Part shown: positions 24,923-34,580 of the stretch, in pieces
Layout of the letters: the number at the start of each line of letters is the position of its first letter
How positions within the stretch are numbered: the first letter of the stretch is position 1
Source of the DNA: UBA7328 sp002471345
GTDB lineage: Bacteria; Bacteroidota; Bacteroidia; Chitinophagales; Saprospiraceae
Direction of reading: 5' to 3'
Length of the DNA stretch: 64,000 nt
Assembly: GCA_964011275.1 (NCBI GenBank)
Contig: CAXGOB010000004.1
Span: 1-64,000 of the forward strand
Position numbers and translations under genes: made by a program
Notes under the pieces: generated by a model
What the model was told of the DNA's origin: nothing
The model's database searches: none
What the model saw: the letters and a program-made list of their open reading frames with translations, nothing else

Positions 24923-26581
24923 CTACCTCGCAAAGGATGTCGCTCTCATCTCTCTGATCACTGTTACTTTTACCTGACCTGGATACTGCATTTCATCTTG
25001 TATTTTTTGAGATATCATAAATGAAAGATCCTCAGCATACTGATCACTTACCTTATCACTTTCTACCACGACCCTAAGTTCTCTTCCAGCTTGGATAGCA
25101 TATGCCTTTTGTACTCCTTCATGACTCATTGCCAATTCTTCTAGCTCTCCAATCCTATTGAGATAACTCTCTAATATTTCTCTTCTTGCCCCAGGCCTTG
25201 CTCCCGATATAGCATCACATGCCTGAACTATGGGGGAAATAATATTATTCATCTCCAATTCATCATGGTGAGCTCCTACAGCATTTAAAACAGCTGGATG
25301 CTCTTTACTTTTCTTACACATTTCCATGCCTAATAAAGCATGAGAAAGATCAGACTCTTCATCTGCCACTTTGCCTATGTCGTGAAGGAGGCCTGCTCTT
25401 TTAGACATTTTAATCTGCTTATTGCTCATTCCGAGTTCTGCTGCCATGGATGCACAGAGCCTTGCTGTCTCGATTGAGTGCTTCAGTAGGTTTTGTCCAT
25501 AAGACGACCTAAACCTCATTCGACCGACCATTTTAATTAAGTATGGATCAAGTCCATGTATATCAAGATCAATAACAGTACGTTCACCAATTTCCACTAT
25601 CTGTTCATTCAGTTGTTTTTGAACCTTGGCAACCACCTCTTCAATTTTAGCAGGATGGATACGCCCATCCGCCACTAATCTTTGCAGTGATAACCTGCAT
25701 ATTTCTCTTCTGATTGGATCAAAACTCGATATGACAATTGCTTCTGGAGTATCATCCACGACTAGCTCTGCACCTGTAGCTGCTTCAAGTGCACGTATAT
25801 TCCTTCCTTCTCGTCCAATAATTTGCCCTTTGATATCATCAGATTCTAAATTGAATACACTGACCGTATTTTCAATTGTGAACTCTGAGCAATGTCTTTG
25901 AATAGTCTGAATGACAACTTTCTTAGCTTCCTTGTTAGCAGTAAGTTTGGCTTGCTCTAAAATACTTTTTTCTAAGCTCAAAGCATCGGTTTCTGCTTTT
26001 GCCTTGACCGCTTCTAGCAAGGATTCTTTAGCTTGATCTTCGCTCATTTTAGCAATATTTTCTAATTGCCTAATGATTCTCTCATTGGACTGATCAAGTT
26101 CTTCTTTTCTCTTACTTACTATTTTAAGTTGCTTGTCTAAATTCTCTCTTATGGTTTTGACCTCTGCCTCTCTATGCTGAATTGCATCTACTTCATTTTG
26201 AAATCCATCTTGTTTTTGCCTAAGTTCTTTTTCAAGAGCTTTTACAGTCATTTCTCTTTCCTTCATCTGAACAAGATGGTTCGACTTGTCCGATTCAAAG
26301 TTGTTCCTTAGGTTAGCAAATTTTTCTTTTGCTTCTTGAATTTTCCTTTGCTTGATACTATCATGTTTCGAGTCGGCGGTAGACATGATTTTGTTCGCCT
26401 TAGTCTCGGCATCAGAAATAATTCTTTTAGAGGTAACTTTTGCTTCTTGGATTGATAAATCAGCTTTCTTATTGCTTTCTTCTATAATTTTCGTTTGAGA
26501 TTTTTTAGAGAGAAAACTTCCCAACAAAAACCCAATCACCACAGCCGCTACTGCCACACCTATTATTATACCTGTCTCCAT
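24923..26581 (-). CDS. rny: Ribonuclease Y
   Basis: This 552-residue membrane-anchored endoribonuclease starts bulk mRNA decay. It has an N-terminal membrane helix (IIIGVAVAAVVIGFLLGSFL). A long coiled coil (about 40-200) leads to a KH domain with DDIKGQIIGREGRNIRALEA and GAELVVDDTPEAIVISSFDP. The HD domain has the metal residues in LLKHSIETARLC and RAGLLHDIGKVADEE. Length and domain order are those of the family. The ATG at 26581 has no obvious ribosome-binding site. Confidence 0.96.
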   Translation of the reverse strand: METGIIIGVAVAAVVIGFLLGSFLSKKSQTKIIEESNKKADLSIQEAKVTSKRIISDAETKANKIMSTADSKHDSIKQRKIQEAKEKFANLRNNFESDKSNHLVQMKEREMTVKALEKELRQKQDGFQNEVDAIQHREAEVKTIRENLDKQLKIVSKRKEELDQSNERIIRQLENIAKMSEDQAKESLLEAVKAKAETDALSLEKSILEQAKLTANKEAKKVVIQTIQRHCSEFTIENTVSVFNLESDDIKGQIIGREGRNIRALEAATGAELVVDDTPEAIVISSFDPIRREICRLSLQRLVADGRIHPAKIEEVVAKVQKQLNEQIVEIGERTVIDLDIHGLDPYLIKMVGRMRFRSSYGQNLLKHSIETARLCASMAAELGMSNKQIKMSKRAGLLHDIGKVADEESDLSHALLGMEMCKKSKEHPAVLNAVGAHHDELEMNNIISPIVQACDAISGARPGARREILESYLNRIGELEELAMSHEGVQKAYAIQAGRELRVVVESDKVSDQYAEDLSFMISQKIQDEMQYPGQVKVTVIREMRATSFAR

Positions 26582-27181
26582 TTCAAATTTATATTTAATG
26601 AAATTACTAAAAGGTCACTTCTGACCATTTTGGTTTAGTAGCAATTAATATAAAGGATGAATCAGGAGAGCTTATGGCAAATTATATGCTTAAGTCATAA
26701 GCAAACTATACAAAATAGATAATCAGGTTAGATCAAAAGTTGGTTTGTTCGTAATGAACTTATTATCTATCAATAAATATATCTCGATTGAATTTTTACT
26801 CCCAAATACATTCTTCACATCCACATGCTACACTTATTTAGAATGCAATTCATGCATTCTAAAACCATATAAAATTACATATTATAAATTTTATATGTAA
26901 CACATTCTGATGGTTTGAGAATTTATCGAAGAAACGTATCACTTTTCAAGCAATATTGACAAATTAATATACAGACATTTCTGCTTGTCAAATTGGTGAT
27001 TCTAATTAACAGATTAAAACAATTAGAAAGCAAGCACGATGCCTATTATGTCCATTTCACATATAATTTGAAATGTAAGTATTCATCATCTTTTTCATAA
27101 AGAAACAATCAAGATCCACTCCTTGATGTAAAAAAAATGAGTTTATTACGAACCTATTATTTGTTGAAATAGGCTATAAAA
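26582..27181. repeat. Gene-free, hairpin-rich 600 bases between pheT and rny
   Basis: No ORF or coding remnant is visible. Several inverted repeats are present. TTTAGAATGCA/TGCATTCTAAA is a perfect 11-bp stem (26837-26863), and TTACATAT/ATATGTAA pairs at 26875-26900. Others are TTGACAA/TTGTCAA (26956-26991), TCTAATT/AATTAGA (27001-27027), CATTTCA/TGAAATG (27053-27075) and ATCAAG/CTTGAT (27108-27127). A 16-base near-perfect inverted pair, GTTCGTAATGAACTTA (26747-26762) and TGAGTTTATTACGAAC (27138-27153), brackets the block with 14 of 16 matches. A structured RNA, a MITE-like element or just AT-rich promoter DNA are all possible. In relatives I recall zapA near here; it is absent. Confidence 0.45.
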
Positions 27182-29617
27182 CTATTGCCTGACCGTGCAC
27201 CCTAAATCTCCAGATAAAGCCTGAATAATTCGTTCAATGGACTTATCAACTTGTCGATCATTCAAGGTGCGACCTTTGTCCTCATAAATTAAACTTATAG
27301 CATAAGACTTCTTTCCTTTCCCAAGGTGTTCTTCATTCTTATACACATCGAATAGATTAATCTCTTTGATCAATTTTTTCTCTACTTTGGTAATCACTTT
27401 TTTTATAGCATCAAATGAAATTTCTGCTCCCATGGTTAAAGAGAGGTCACGTCGCATAGATGGGAACTTATTAATCTCTTGAATTGAAGTCTTTTGCTTT
27501 CTAGATTTTTTATATAAAAAATCAATATTTATATCTGCAACATATACATCACTCTTTATCTCCATTTTCTGCAAAACAACATCTGAGATTGCACCAAATT
27601 GAACTAATGTTTTATCGCCTAGAGCATACTTCAATCCATAATTATAGACTTTGCTATTTAGTTCTTCTGTTCTAAAAGATTCTGTTCCTGTCTTTGCTAA
27701 AATCTCATGGACTATTCTCTTGATACTATAAAACGAGCTCTTTTCTGGCTTCGAAAGCCAGGACTGACCTTCTTCTTCACCTGTCATATATAAAGTAAGA
27801 TGTTCAGATTCGTTATACTCTCCATCTTTTGATATATAACTTCTTCCAAATTCGAAAAGATTCAAGTCTGTCTGTTGTCTATTCAGGTTATGGCGAATCG
27901 ACTCTAAACCAGAAAGAACCATTTCTGGCCTCATGATGTCTAGATGAATATTGCTGGTATTATTGATTCTTACCATTTCTTCATCCTCTACAATTCCTAA
28001 TTCATTAAAATAGCTGGATGGAATCAAGGACATTCCCATCATTTCATGAAATCCTTTACCAATTATGAACTGAGCTAATCCATCTCTGAATGCATGTCTT
28101 GATGGGTAATTAGACGTCCCTATTGTAGTACTTAGCTTATTGTCAACAACCACATTATTAAAACCATAAATACGTAGAATCTCCTCAATGACGTCAGCCT
28201 CTCTAGTGACATCGGCTTTATTAGTAGGAATACTGACCGTGTAGGCCTCCTCATCTTCTGACACAATATTGATATCTAAGGCTTCAAAAATCCTTTCTAT
28301 TAGAATTGGGTCCAAGTCGTTTCCAATGAGAGTATTTATTCTACCTTTTCTTACTTCTACTTTTTTCTTTTCTATTCTCTCTGGATATATATCTACATAT
28401 TGCGAAGAAACCTCTGCTCCTGCATACTCCTGCATAAGGTAAGCAGCTTTTTGTAGGGCGTCCATTGTGATATTCGGATCAGACCCTTTTTCAAAAACTT
28501 TTGCAGCATCAGTACGTAAGTTGTGCTTGGTACTTGTTCTTCTTATAGATTGAGCATCAAAGTGTGCTGCTTCAAGAAAAATTTCTGTAGTATCATCTTG
28601 TACACCACTTGCAGCTCCTCCAAAGACACCTCCTATACACATTCCTTCTTCTTCAGCATTACAGACCATTACATCATCTATACGAAGTTTTCTTTCTATT
28701 CCATCTAACGATATAAATTTTGATCCCTCAGGTAGTTTTTTCACAATTATTTTAGCCCCCTTTATCTTATTGAGGTCATAAGCATGAAGTGGTTGACCAT
28801 ACATATGGAGCACATAATTTGTGATGTCTACTACATTGCTAATAGGTCTTACACCTATTGCAGTGAGTCGTTGTTTCATCCAGTCAGGTGATTCCCCAAT
28901 ACTTATATTAGATAAAGTTACTCCTGAAAATCTTGGGCAACCTTCAACAGTTTCCACCTCAACAGGGAAAGCAGGGTTTTCTGAAGTCTTCAACCCCTCA
29001 TTTGACCTTACGCTAACCTCACCACCATGGCCCTCATTTACCTTTAGATATGCAGCTAAATCTTTTGCAACTCCCAAATGAGATGTTGCATCTGATCTAT
29101 TTGGTGTAAGCCCAATATCATATACTATATCGCTCTGAACATTAAAGTAGTCAGATGCTTTATCTCCTACAGACACTTCTTCAGGTAAGACCATAATGCC
29201 GTCATGTTCTGTACCCATGCCGATTTCATCCTCGGCACAAATCATCCCTTCAGAGACCTCTCCTCTAATTTTGCCTTTCTTTATTTTAAAAGGTTCTCCT
29301 ACAGTAGGATATAGCATTGCTCCAACAGTCGCAATTATTACTTTTTGTCCTTTAGCGACATTTGGAGCGCCACATACAATGGATTTAACTGCACCATCTC
29401 CGATGTCTACTTGAGTCAATGAAAGTCTATCTGCATTAGGATGTTTGCCACATTCCATTACCTCCCCAACGACTAATCCTTTTAAACCACCAGGAACAGT
29501 CTCAACTTCCTCCATTCCTTCAACTTCTAAACCAATAGCAGTAAGTATTTCACCTAATTGAATAGGGTCCTTATCAATTTCTATATAGTCTTTGAGCCAA
29601 TTCAACGATACTTTCAT
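27182..29617 (-). CDS. pheT: Phenylalanine--tRNA ligase beta subunit
   Basis: The 811-residue product starts at the ATG at 29617 (KVSLNWLKDYIEID); an open frame of 17 codons upstream is not coding. Domains in order are the EMAP/tRNA-binding domain (about 40-155, GLVVGEVMECGKHPNADRLS), the B3/B4 editing domain (MKQRLTAIGVRPISNVVDIT, YGQPLHAYDL), B5 and the catalytic-like core. A C-terminal ferredoxin-fold anticodon-binding domain (SMRRDLSLTM, YEDKGRTLNDRQVD) ends the protein. With PheS (not in the window) it charges tRNA-Phe. Length is normal. Confidence 0.97.
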   Translation of the reverse strand: MKVSLNWLKDYIEIDKDPIQLGEILTAIGLEVEGMEEVETVPGGLKGLVVGEVMECGKHPNADRLSLTQVDIGDGAVKSIVCGAPNVAKGQKVIIATVGAMLYPTVGEPFKIKKGKIRGEVSEGMICAEDEIGMGTEHDGIMVLPEEVSVGDKASDYFNVQSDIVYDIGLTPNRSDATSHLGVAKDLAAYLKVNEGHGGEVSVRSNEGLKTSENPAFPVEVETVEGCPRFSGVTLSNISIGESPDWMKQRLTAIGVRPISNVVDITNYVLHMYGQPLHAYDLNKIKGAKIIVKKLPEGSKFISLDGIERKLRIDDVMVCNAEEEGMCIGGVFGGAASGVQDDTTEIFLEAAHFDAQSIRRTSTKHNLRTDAAKVFEKGSDPNITMDALQKAAYLMQEYAGAEVSSQYVDIYPERIEKKKVEVRKGRINTLIGNDLDPILIERIFEALDINIVSEDEEAYTVSIPTNKADVTREADVIEEILRIYGFNNVVVDNKLSTTIGTSNYPSRHAFRDGLAQFIIGKGFHEMMGMSLIPSSYFNELGIVEDEEMVRINNTSNIHLDIMRPEMVLSGLESIRHNLNRQQTDLNLFEFGRSYISKDGEYNESEHLTLYMTGEEEGQSWLSKPEKSSFYSIKRIVHEILAKTGTESFRTEELNSKVYNYGLKYALGDKTLVQFGAISDVVLQKMEIKSDVYVADINIDFLYKKSRKQKTSIQEINKFPSMRRDLSLTMGAEISFDAIKKVITKVEKKLIKEINLFDVYKNEEHLGKGKKSYAISLIYEDKGRTLNDRQVDKSIERIIQALSGDLGCTVRQ

Positions 29618-29722
29618 CAATAATAGCTTTAGAAAAATTTGGCTGCAAATATAGTCGGAAACCTGCAATCAGGTAGGTGATACTTTATCAATTAAGCTGT
29701 GGAGGATTTATGGATACTGATT

Positions 29723-30547
29723 TTAATCGTCATTTAGTTGATCCCCACAAAATTTACAATGTACAGCATCAGCATCATGCCCCTCTCTTGAACATGTTTC
29801 ACAAGCTTGAGTGGAGGAAGGGGTGCTTGAGCTACTAATAAATTCTGATGTTACTATACCTGTAGGCACGGCTATAACCCCATAACCTAAGATCATCAAT
29901 ATGGAAGATAAAAATTTTCCTATAGTCGTAACAGGAACAATATCTCCATAACCTACTGTGGAAAGCGTCACTATCGCGAACCAAACACTGCCAGGAATAC
30001 TAACTATATCCTCATTGGCATCATGTTCTACAAAGTAGATGATCGTTCCAAAAATGGTAACCATGATCACAATAAAAAAAACGAAAACAGAAATTTTAAC
30101 CATCGAAGACCTCATGGCCAACATTATGATTTTGCTTTGTCTTGTAAATGAAGACATCTCCAAAACCTTAAAAACCCGAAGAAGTCTCATGGCCCTAACC
30201 GTGGCCAAAATCTGAGATCCTGGGAGAAAAATGCTCAAATAAGTGGGCAAAATAGCTAACAAGTCAATTATGCCATAAAAACTGTTAATGTACTTATAGG
30301 GCCTCTTTACACTATATATCCTCAATCCATACTCGACAGTAAAAAGTATCGTAAGGATCCATTCCAAACCTCGAAAAGTACGATCATGAATTGCCTCTAT
30401 ACTGGGAACAGTTTCCAGCATTACTACTACCACACTTAGTATTATTAAGAAAAGAATGACAACGTCAAACAGCTTGCCTTTTGGGGTATCAGCTTCGAAT
30501 ATTATCTCGTGAAGCTTATGCTTAAGAGAACCTTTAGGATGTGGCAT
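29723..30547 (-). CDS. Voltage-gated-type potassium channel with C-terminal zinc ribbon
   Basis: This 274-residue channel has six transmembrane helices. An S4-like helix carries regularly spaced arginines (TVRAMRLLRVFKVLE, about 116-130). The selectivity filter is TLSTVGYGD (about 194-202) between pore helices, and S6 is ILGYGVIAVPTGIVTSEF. Instead of a ligand-binding domain, the cytoplasmic tail ends with CETC-x11-CKFC (Cys249, 252, 264, 267), a four-cysteine zinc-ribbon-like knuckle. The family conducts K+ in response to voltage. The zinc ribbon may assist assembly or respond to zinc/redox (inference). Confidence 0.9.
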   Translation of the reverse strand: MPHPKGSLKHKLHEIIFEADTPKGKLFDVVILFLIILSVVVVMLETVPSIEAIHDRTFRGLEWILTILFTVEYGLRIYSVKRPYKYINSFYGIIDLLAILPTYLSIFLPGSQILATVRAMRLLRVFKVLEMSSFTRQSKIIMLAMRSSMVKISVFVFFIVIMVTIFGTIIYFVEHDANEDIVSIPGSVWFAIVTLSTVGYGDIVPVTTIGKFLSSILMILGYGVIAVPTGIVTSEFISSSSTPSSTQACETCSREGHDADAVHCKFCGDQLNDD

Positions 30548-30619
30548 TATATAATCTCAAATCTCTATCAGAAATCAAATTTAGCGCATTTTGCATTTTA
30601 GAATATAAATGCTTGAATT

Positions 30620-30970
30620 TTATTTGTTAATCATACTTTGAAGAGATGCACCTGTGAAAGCCCCGAACATAGCGACGACACCTCCTATGAGTCCAGAAAC
30701 TGCTGCTAAAGTAATGGGTCCTAAGCCACCAAATAAATTTCCAATTCTTGTAGAAAGAATAGATTCATTAGCGAGGTCTATGCTGTAGGCAAGTCCAAAC
30801 CAAACCAACCCTACAACTAAAAGAGTAAGAAGTCCAGATTTTAGAATTCCTTGTTTAAACAATAGAGCAACTACAAATCCAATAAATGCTACTATCCACC
30901 ACTGTGCTAAAAAATAGCCTGTACAAAACGTAAGTATCGCTAATAGAGCTATATATAATAATGTTTTCAT
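30620..30970 (-). CDS. Small multi-helix membrane protein, unknown function
   Basis: This 116-residue protein has four hydrophobic helices: TLLYIALLAILTFCTGYFLA, WIVAFIGFVVALLF, SGLLTLLVVGLVWFGLAYSI, and a Gly-rich last helix (ITLAAVSGLIGGVVAMFGAF). I do not recognise a named family. It begins six bases after the penicillin acylase gene on the same strand, so the two are likely co-transcribed. Nothing else shows its role. Confidence 0.7.
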   Translation of the reverse strand: MKTLLYIALLAILTFCTGYFLAQWWIVAFIGFVVALLFKQGILKSGLLTLLVVGLVWFGLAYSIDLANESILSTRIGNLFGGLGPITLAAVSGLIGGVVAMFGAFTGASLQSMINK

Positions 30971-30976
30971 TCTGAT

Positions 30977-33397
30977 CTATTTGAAAGTTATTTTATACAA
31001 TTCATGCTGATCTAACTCATCTTTATTCTTAGCAAAATGAGCATCGTAATATTTTCCAGCCACCCAGTTATTAATCATATCATCATAATATTTGCTTCCA
31101 GGATTCCCTTCTTGACCGCCAGGATATACGACTTTTGCTGTGACCCGTTCATCCATAGACACGACCATTCTCCAAGATGGCCCAGCAGTAGAGCCATATG
31201 CATTCAGAGCGTCACCATGGCCTGGAGCCTTAATATTTTTACGAGATAGGGCATCTATTCTAGCTAGATGGTTAATACTCTTTTTTCGATAGTTGTACCA
31301 TTCTAATCCACTCTTTTCAGCTCTCTGCTCAAGTTGCTCTAGGGCTTGATCAAATGATTGTTGCACTATTAATTGCGCGTTTTCGACATTATCAGTGCTG
31401 TCGATATCGAAGAATTTTCCATTTTGATCACTTTCTAACATTTGCACAAGCACAGAACTAGCAGGGTATCTCACATGCATTTCATCTCCAATCGCTGTGA
31501 TTTCATCAAAAGTGTTATTGTATACTTTAGACCACCAAGAATCAAAATAGGAGCATGCTTTCTTTTCAGCATCATACACAAAATCCCATTTTGAAAGTGC
31601 TTCAACAACTTCTTTTCCTAATCCATTGAGATCACTTTTGTCTACTAATTCTAATAGAATAGGAACGACTTCTTTTGCTTTATAACTGGTAGCGTCGTTA
31701 TGAAGAGCCATCATATGATCAGGAGTAATATCGTTAAGTGTCGCCAACTTATCGTTTAGTATCCTGCCCCGATAATTTTCAAAATAATCGCTGTTGTAAT
31801 AGTAGGGATAGTCTTGACCCGTACTATGCTGATTAGCCGATGAAATAAAACCTCGTTCAGGATTGAATACTTTTGGAATTTGAGATCTAGGAATGAACCC
31901 ATTCCAATTGCCTCCTTCGCTCCCATCGCTTACAAATCTGCCTGCTTGATCCTCTTTGATAGGAAGAGATCCGTTCACATGGATAGCTATATCACCATCC
32001 CTAGATGCAAAAGCAAAGTTTTGTGCTGGGGCAATATAATGTTCAAGAGCTTTCTCAAAATCATCATGATTTTTTGCTTTATTGATATCTAAAAAAGCTC
32101 TTAGTTCAGATTTATCAGGCTCATGATGTGCTAACCAATCAAATGCCAAATCCTCATAATCTCCTCTGCTTTGATATTTGGTAATAATGCCTAATTCAGT
32201 AAGCTTTAATGTATCATATACTGTTTTTCCACCTTTTATCTTTATTTCTTCAATTCGATATGTGACATCTTTTACTTCTCCCTTATATCTGTATTTTGTT
32301 TTCGCTTCATCTACCCAATCCATTTTATAAAAATCCCAAACATCGTGACCTACATTAGTCTCTGTCCATGCTATATCTTCATTAAAGCCTATAATCACTC
32401 CTGGCATACCTGGTAGTGATACTCCATAAGTATTAACTCCCTCAGCATGTAGTTGAACTTCATACCAGATCGATGGCAGAGACAGGTTTAGATGTGGGTC
32501 ACCACATAGTATTGGATTGCCGCTTTTAGTTTTGTCTCCACTTACAGCCCAGTTATTACTACCAATACCTTTCTGAAAATCAGAAACCATTCCTCCTTTC
32601 AAATATCCTAGGTCTTGTACATTTGGTTCATTTTCAGACGATGTTGAAGATGATTCAAAATTCCATTCTACATCCTTAGGAATTATTGGGGACTGCTTAG
32701 GATTCTCTTCTGGAAACAAATAATCAAATGCCTCTTGGCCGAAATGATTTAAAAGGTTAGTGTTTTGCACATCTCCATATCCAGAGCACAAGGTCATGGC
32801 CATATTCTTCATGAAAAGAGCCGAATGTAATGTGGTCCATTCTTCAGGGGCATATCCTATTAATTTGAATTCTAGTGGATAGTCTTTGGGTTCTAAGTTG
32901 TTTATATATGCATTAACTCCATCAGCATATTTAAGAAGTAGTTTGTAATCACTCCCAAATTTGGACCACCCTCTCTTCGCGTTCTCCGCTGCATAGAGCA
33001 TACCTTGTCGACGTTGTCTTAAATCATTTTCTAAAACTCCGTCCCCCATCACCTCAGAAAGTCTTCCAGCGGCACTTCTGGTTGCAATATCCATTTGCCA
33101 AAGTCTATGTTTAGCATGTAAATAGCCTTGCACATAAAACACGTCAGATAGGTCATCTCCAAAAATATGAGGCACTAACCTTTCATCATAGATTACCTCG
33201 ACAGGACTATTCAGGTCCATACTATCTAGAGTCATGTTTTGAGGAGCTTTTACATCCTCAGCATTTTGCCAAAAGCCATGAAAAGGGCTCAAAAATGAAC
33301 CCAAAGGAGGAGCTGATGTGCCTCCAATTTTCTGTGAAGTATTTAAAAAATAACACAGACCGAAAGTTATCGTTGCAAATAGAAGAGTCCTTATCAT
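30977..33397 (-). CDS. Penicillin acylase family (Ntn-hydrolase) exported protein
   Basis: This 806-residue precursor has an N-terminal membrane/signal segment (TLLFATITFGLCYFLNTS). The alpha part (about 60-250) ends at a self-cleavage site, KGIGSNNWAVSGDKTKSG, where Ser280 would become the N-terminal nucleophile of the beta part. Beta-part landmarks are CGDPHLNLSLPSIWYEVQLH, the oxyanion region and GSTAGPSWRMVV. Such enzymes cleave amide bonds of penicillins, N-acyl homoserine lactones or related acyl amides. The natural substrate here is unknown; quorum-signal degradation is one option. Probably in one transcript with the following small membrane protein. Confidence 0.9.
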   Translation of the reverse strand: MIRTLLFATITFGLCYFLNTSQKIGGTSAPPLGSFLSPFHGFWQNAEDVKAPQNMTLDSMDLNSPVEVIYDERLVPHIFGDDLSDVFYVQGYLHAKHRLWQMDIATRSAAGRLSEVMGDGVLENDLRQRRQGMLYAAENAKRGWSKFGSDYKLLLKYADGVNAYINNLEPKDYPLEFKLIGYAPEEWTTLHSALFMKNMAMTLCSGYGDVQNTNLLNHFGQEAFDYLFPEENPKQSPIIPKDVEWNFESSSTSSENEPNVQDLGYLKGGMVSDFQKGIGSNNWAVSGDKTKSGNPILCGDPHLNLSLPSIWYEVQLHAEGVNTYGVSLPGMPGVIIGFNEDIAWTETNVGHDVWDFYKMDWVDEAKTKYRYKGEVKDVTYRIEEIKIKGGKTVYDTLKLTELGIITKYQSRGDYEDLAFDWLAHHEPDKSELRAFLDINKAKNHDDFEKALEHYIAPAQNFAFASRDGDIAIHVNGSLPIKEDQAGRFVSDGSEGGNWNGFIPRSQIPKVFNPERGFISSANQHSTGQDYPYYYNSDYFENYRGRILNDKLATLNDITPDHMMALHNDATSYKAKEVVPILLELVDKSDLNGLGKEVVEALSKWDFVYDAEKKACSYFDSWWSKVYNNTFDEITAIGDEMHVRYPASSVLVQMLESDQNGKFFDIDSTDNVENAQLIVQQSFDQALEQLEQRAEKSGLEWYNYRKKSINHLARIDALSRKNIKAPGHGDALNAYGSTAGPSWRMVVSMDERVTAKVVYPGGQEGNPGSKYYDDMINNWVAGKYYDAHFAKNKDELDQHELYKITFK

Positions 33398-33470
33398 GAT
33401 GTCAAATAGTTTTAATTGTCAAAGGCTTAAGCCGAAAAATAGGCATAATTCCAATCCATAATATATGTAA

Positions 33471-34568
33471 TCAAGTTTTGTCCAAAATTTCCAAAACTTT
33501 TTCCATTCTTTTTTCCCATGTTAAATAATTCCTTGCATGATTCCTGATCTCCTTAGGTTTCATGATTCTTGAATTATAGTCACTTATGAGAATATCTAAA
33601 TCAATGCCTTTGTCACCATCCTTTCCTTTAAAAATAAAAGGCAAATCATTATCAAAATCATCATCCCTCCCTGCAAAAACAAAAGGCAGCCCAAAACTGC
33701 AATACATTCGATGCTTTAATGAAGAATCTAGATCAACTCGCTTTCGATGTAATCCTAGAGTACCTATACCTAGATGACTAACTGAAATTAATTCTTCCAA
33801 ATCATTTCCAAATTGTGGACCATGAAACTTTACTTTATGATTGAGGTTTAAAGATTTAACAAGAGTATTATACTCTTTTATAGCAGGACCATTTCCTACG
33901 ATACCCAGTTCTACTTTTTTATTACTTGAGGCTATTCCTTTTATTAATCTATCTAGTCCATGCCAATATTCCCATCTCCCTACTGCAATCATCTTGAAAA
34001 CATCAGAATTTGAAAGTTCCATGCTGAATTTTGGTTTCAACCTTATTCCATTGGATATTTTCACTGAAGGTAAATACCCTTTATATCCTCCATAATGTAC
34101 AACTAGGTCTATGTTGTCATTTATCATCTTTTTGATAAGCCCATCTTCAATAAGCAAGATTTTATGAAGTGGTTTCTTCCATTCTTTTTCATACGGCAAA
34201 GTGGGATATTCATAAATTATTCTGGACAGAGTTGGTTTAATACTTTTTAAAAATGTGCGCAAAGAATAAGTATGAATGAGGTGTCGAACATAGAATATGT
34301 CATAATGATGAGAAGAGCAATAAGATTTTAAGCCAGAGAAAAGAGAGGTATATTTTGCTGAAAGTGATGAAAATGATCTGACAAATATTTTTTTTCTGCC
34401 ATTTTTGAGAATCATTCCATTCTTTCCTTCCAAAAAAGCATAGCTGACATCATAGTTCATTGTTTGAAAGGCCTCTCCTTGACCTATCATTTTGTCATAG
34501 ATCCCCCTATTGAGCCCATCTTTAAAGTCGACAGGATAAATGACCAATATTTTTTTTGAATTTGACAC
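33471..34568 (-). CDS. Glycosyltransferase, GT4-like (GT-B fold)
   Basis: This 365-residue protein starts with GTG. The C-terminal half carries donor-site motifs of GT4-type enzymes: MIAVGRWEYWHGLDRLIKGI, ELGIVGNGPAIKEYNTLV, KVKFHGPQFGNDLEELI, and a late SSLKHRMYCSFGLPFVFAG where an E-x(7)-E motif is usual. The N-terminal half begins KKILVIYPVDFKDGL, a Rossmann strand. Donor and acceptor cannot be deduced. It begins 12 bases after rnhB ends on the same strand. No polysaccharide cluster surrounds it, so it may be a solitary transferase. Confidence 0.75.
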   Translation of the reverse strand: MSNSKKILVIYPVDFKDGLNRGIYDKMIGQGEAFQTMNYDVSYAFLEGKNGMILKNGRKKIFVRSFSSLSAKYTSLFSGLKSYCSSHHYDIFYVRHLIHTYSLRTFLKSIKPTLSRIIYEYPTLPYEKEWKKPLHKILLIEDGLIKKMINDNIDLVVHYGGYKGYLPSVKISNGIRLKPKFSMELSNSDVFKMIAVGRWEYWHGLDRLIKGIASSNKKVELGIVGNGPAIKEYNTLVKSLNLNHKVKFHGPQFGNDLEELISVSHLGIGTLGLHRKRVDLDSSLKHRMYCSFGLPFVFAGRDDDFDNDLPFIFKGKDGDKGIDLDILISDYNSRIMKPKEIRNHARNYLTWEKRMEKVLEILDKT

Positions 34569-34580
34569 CTCAGATAAGAT

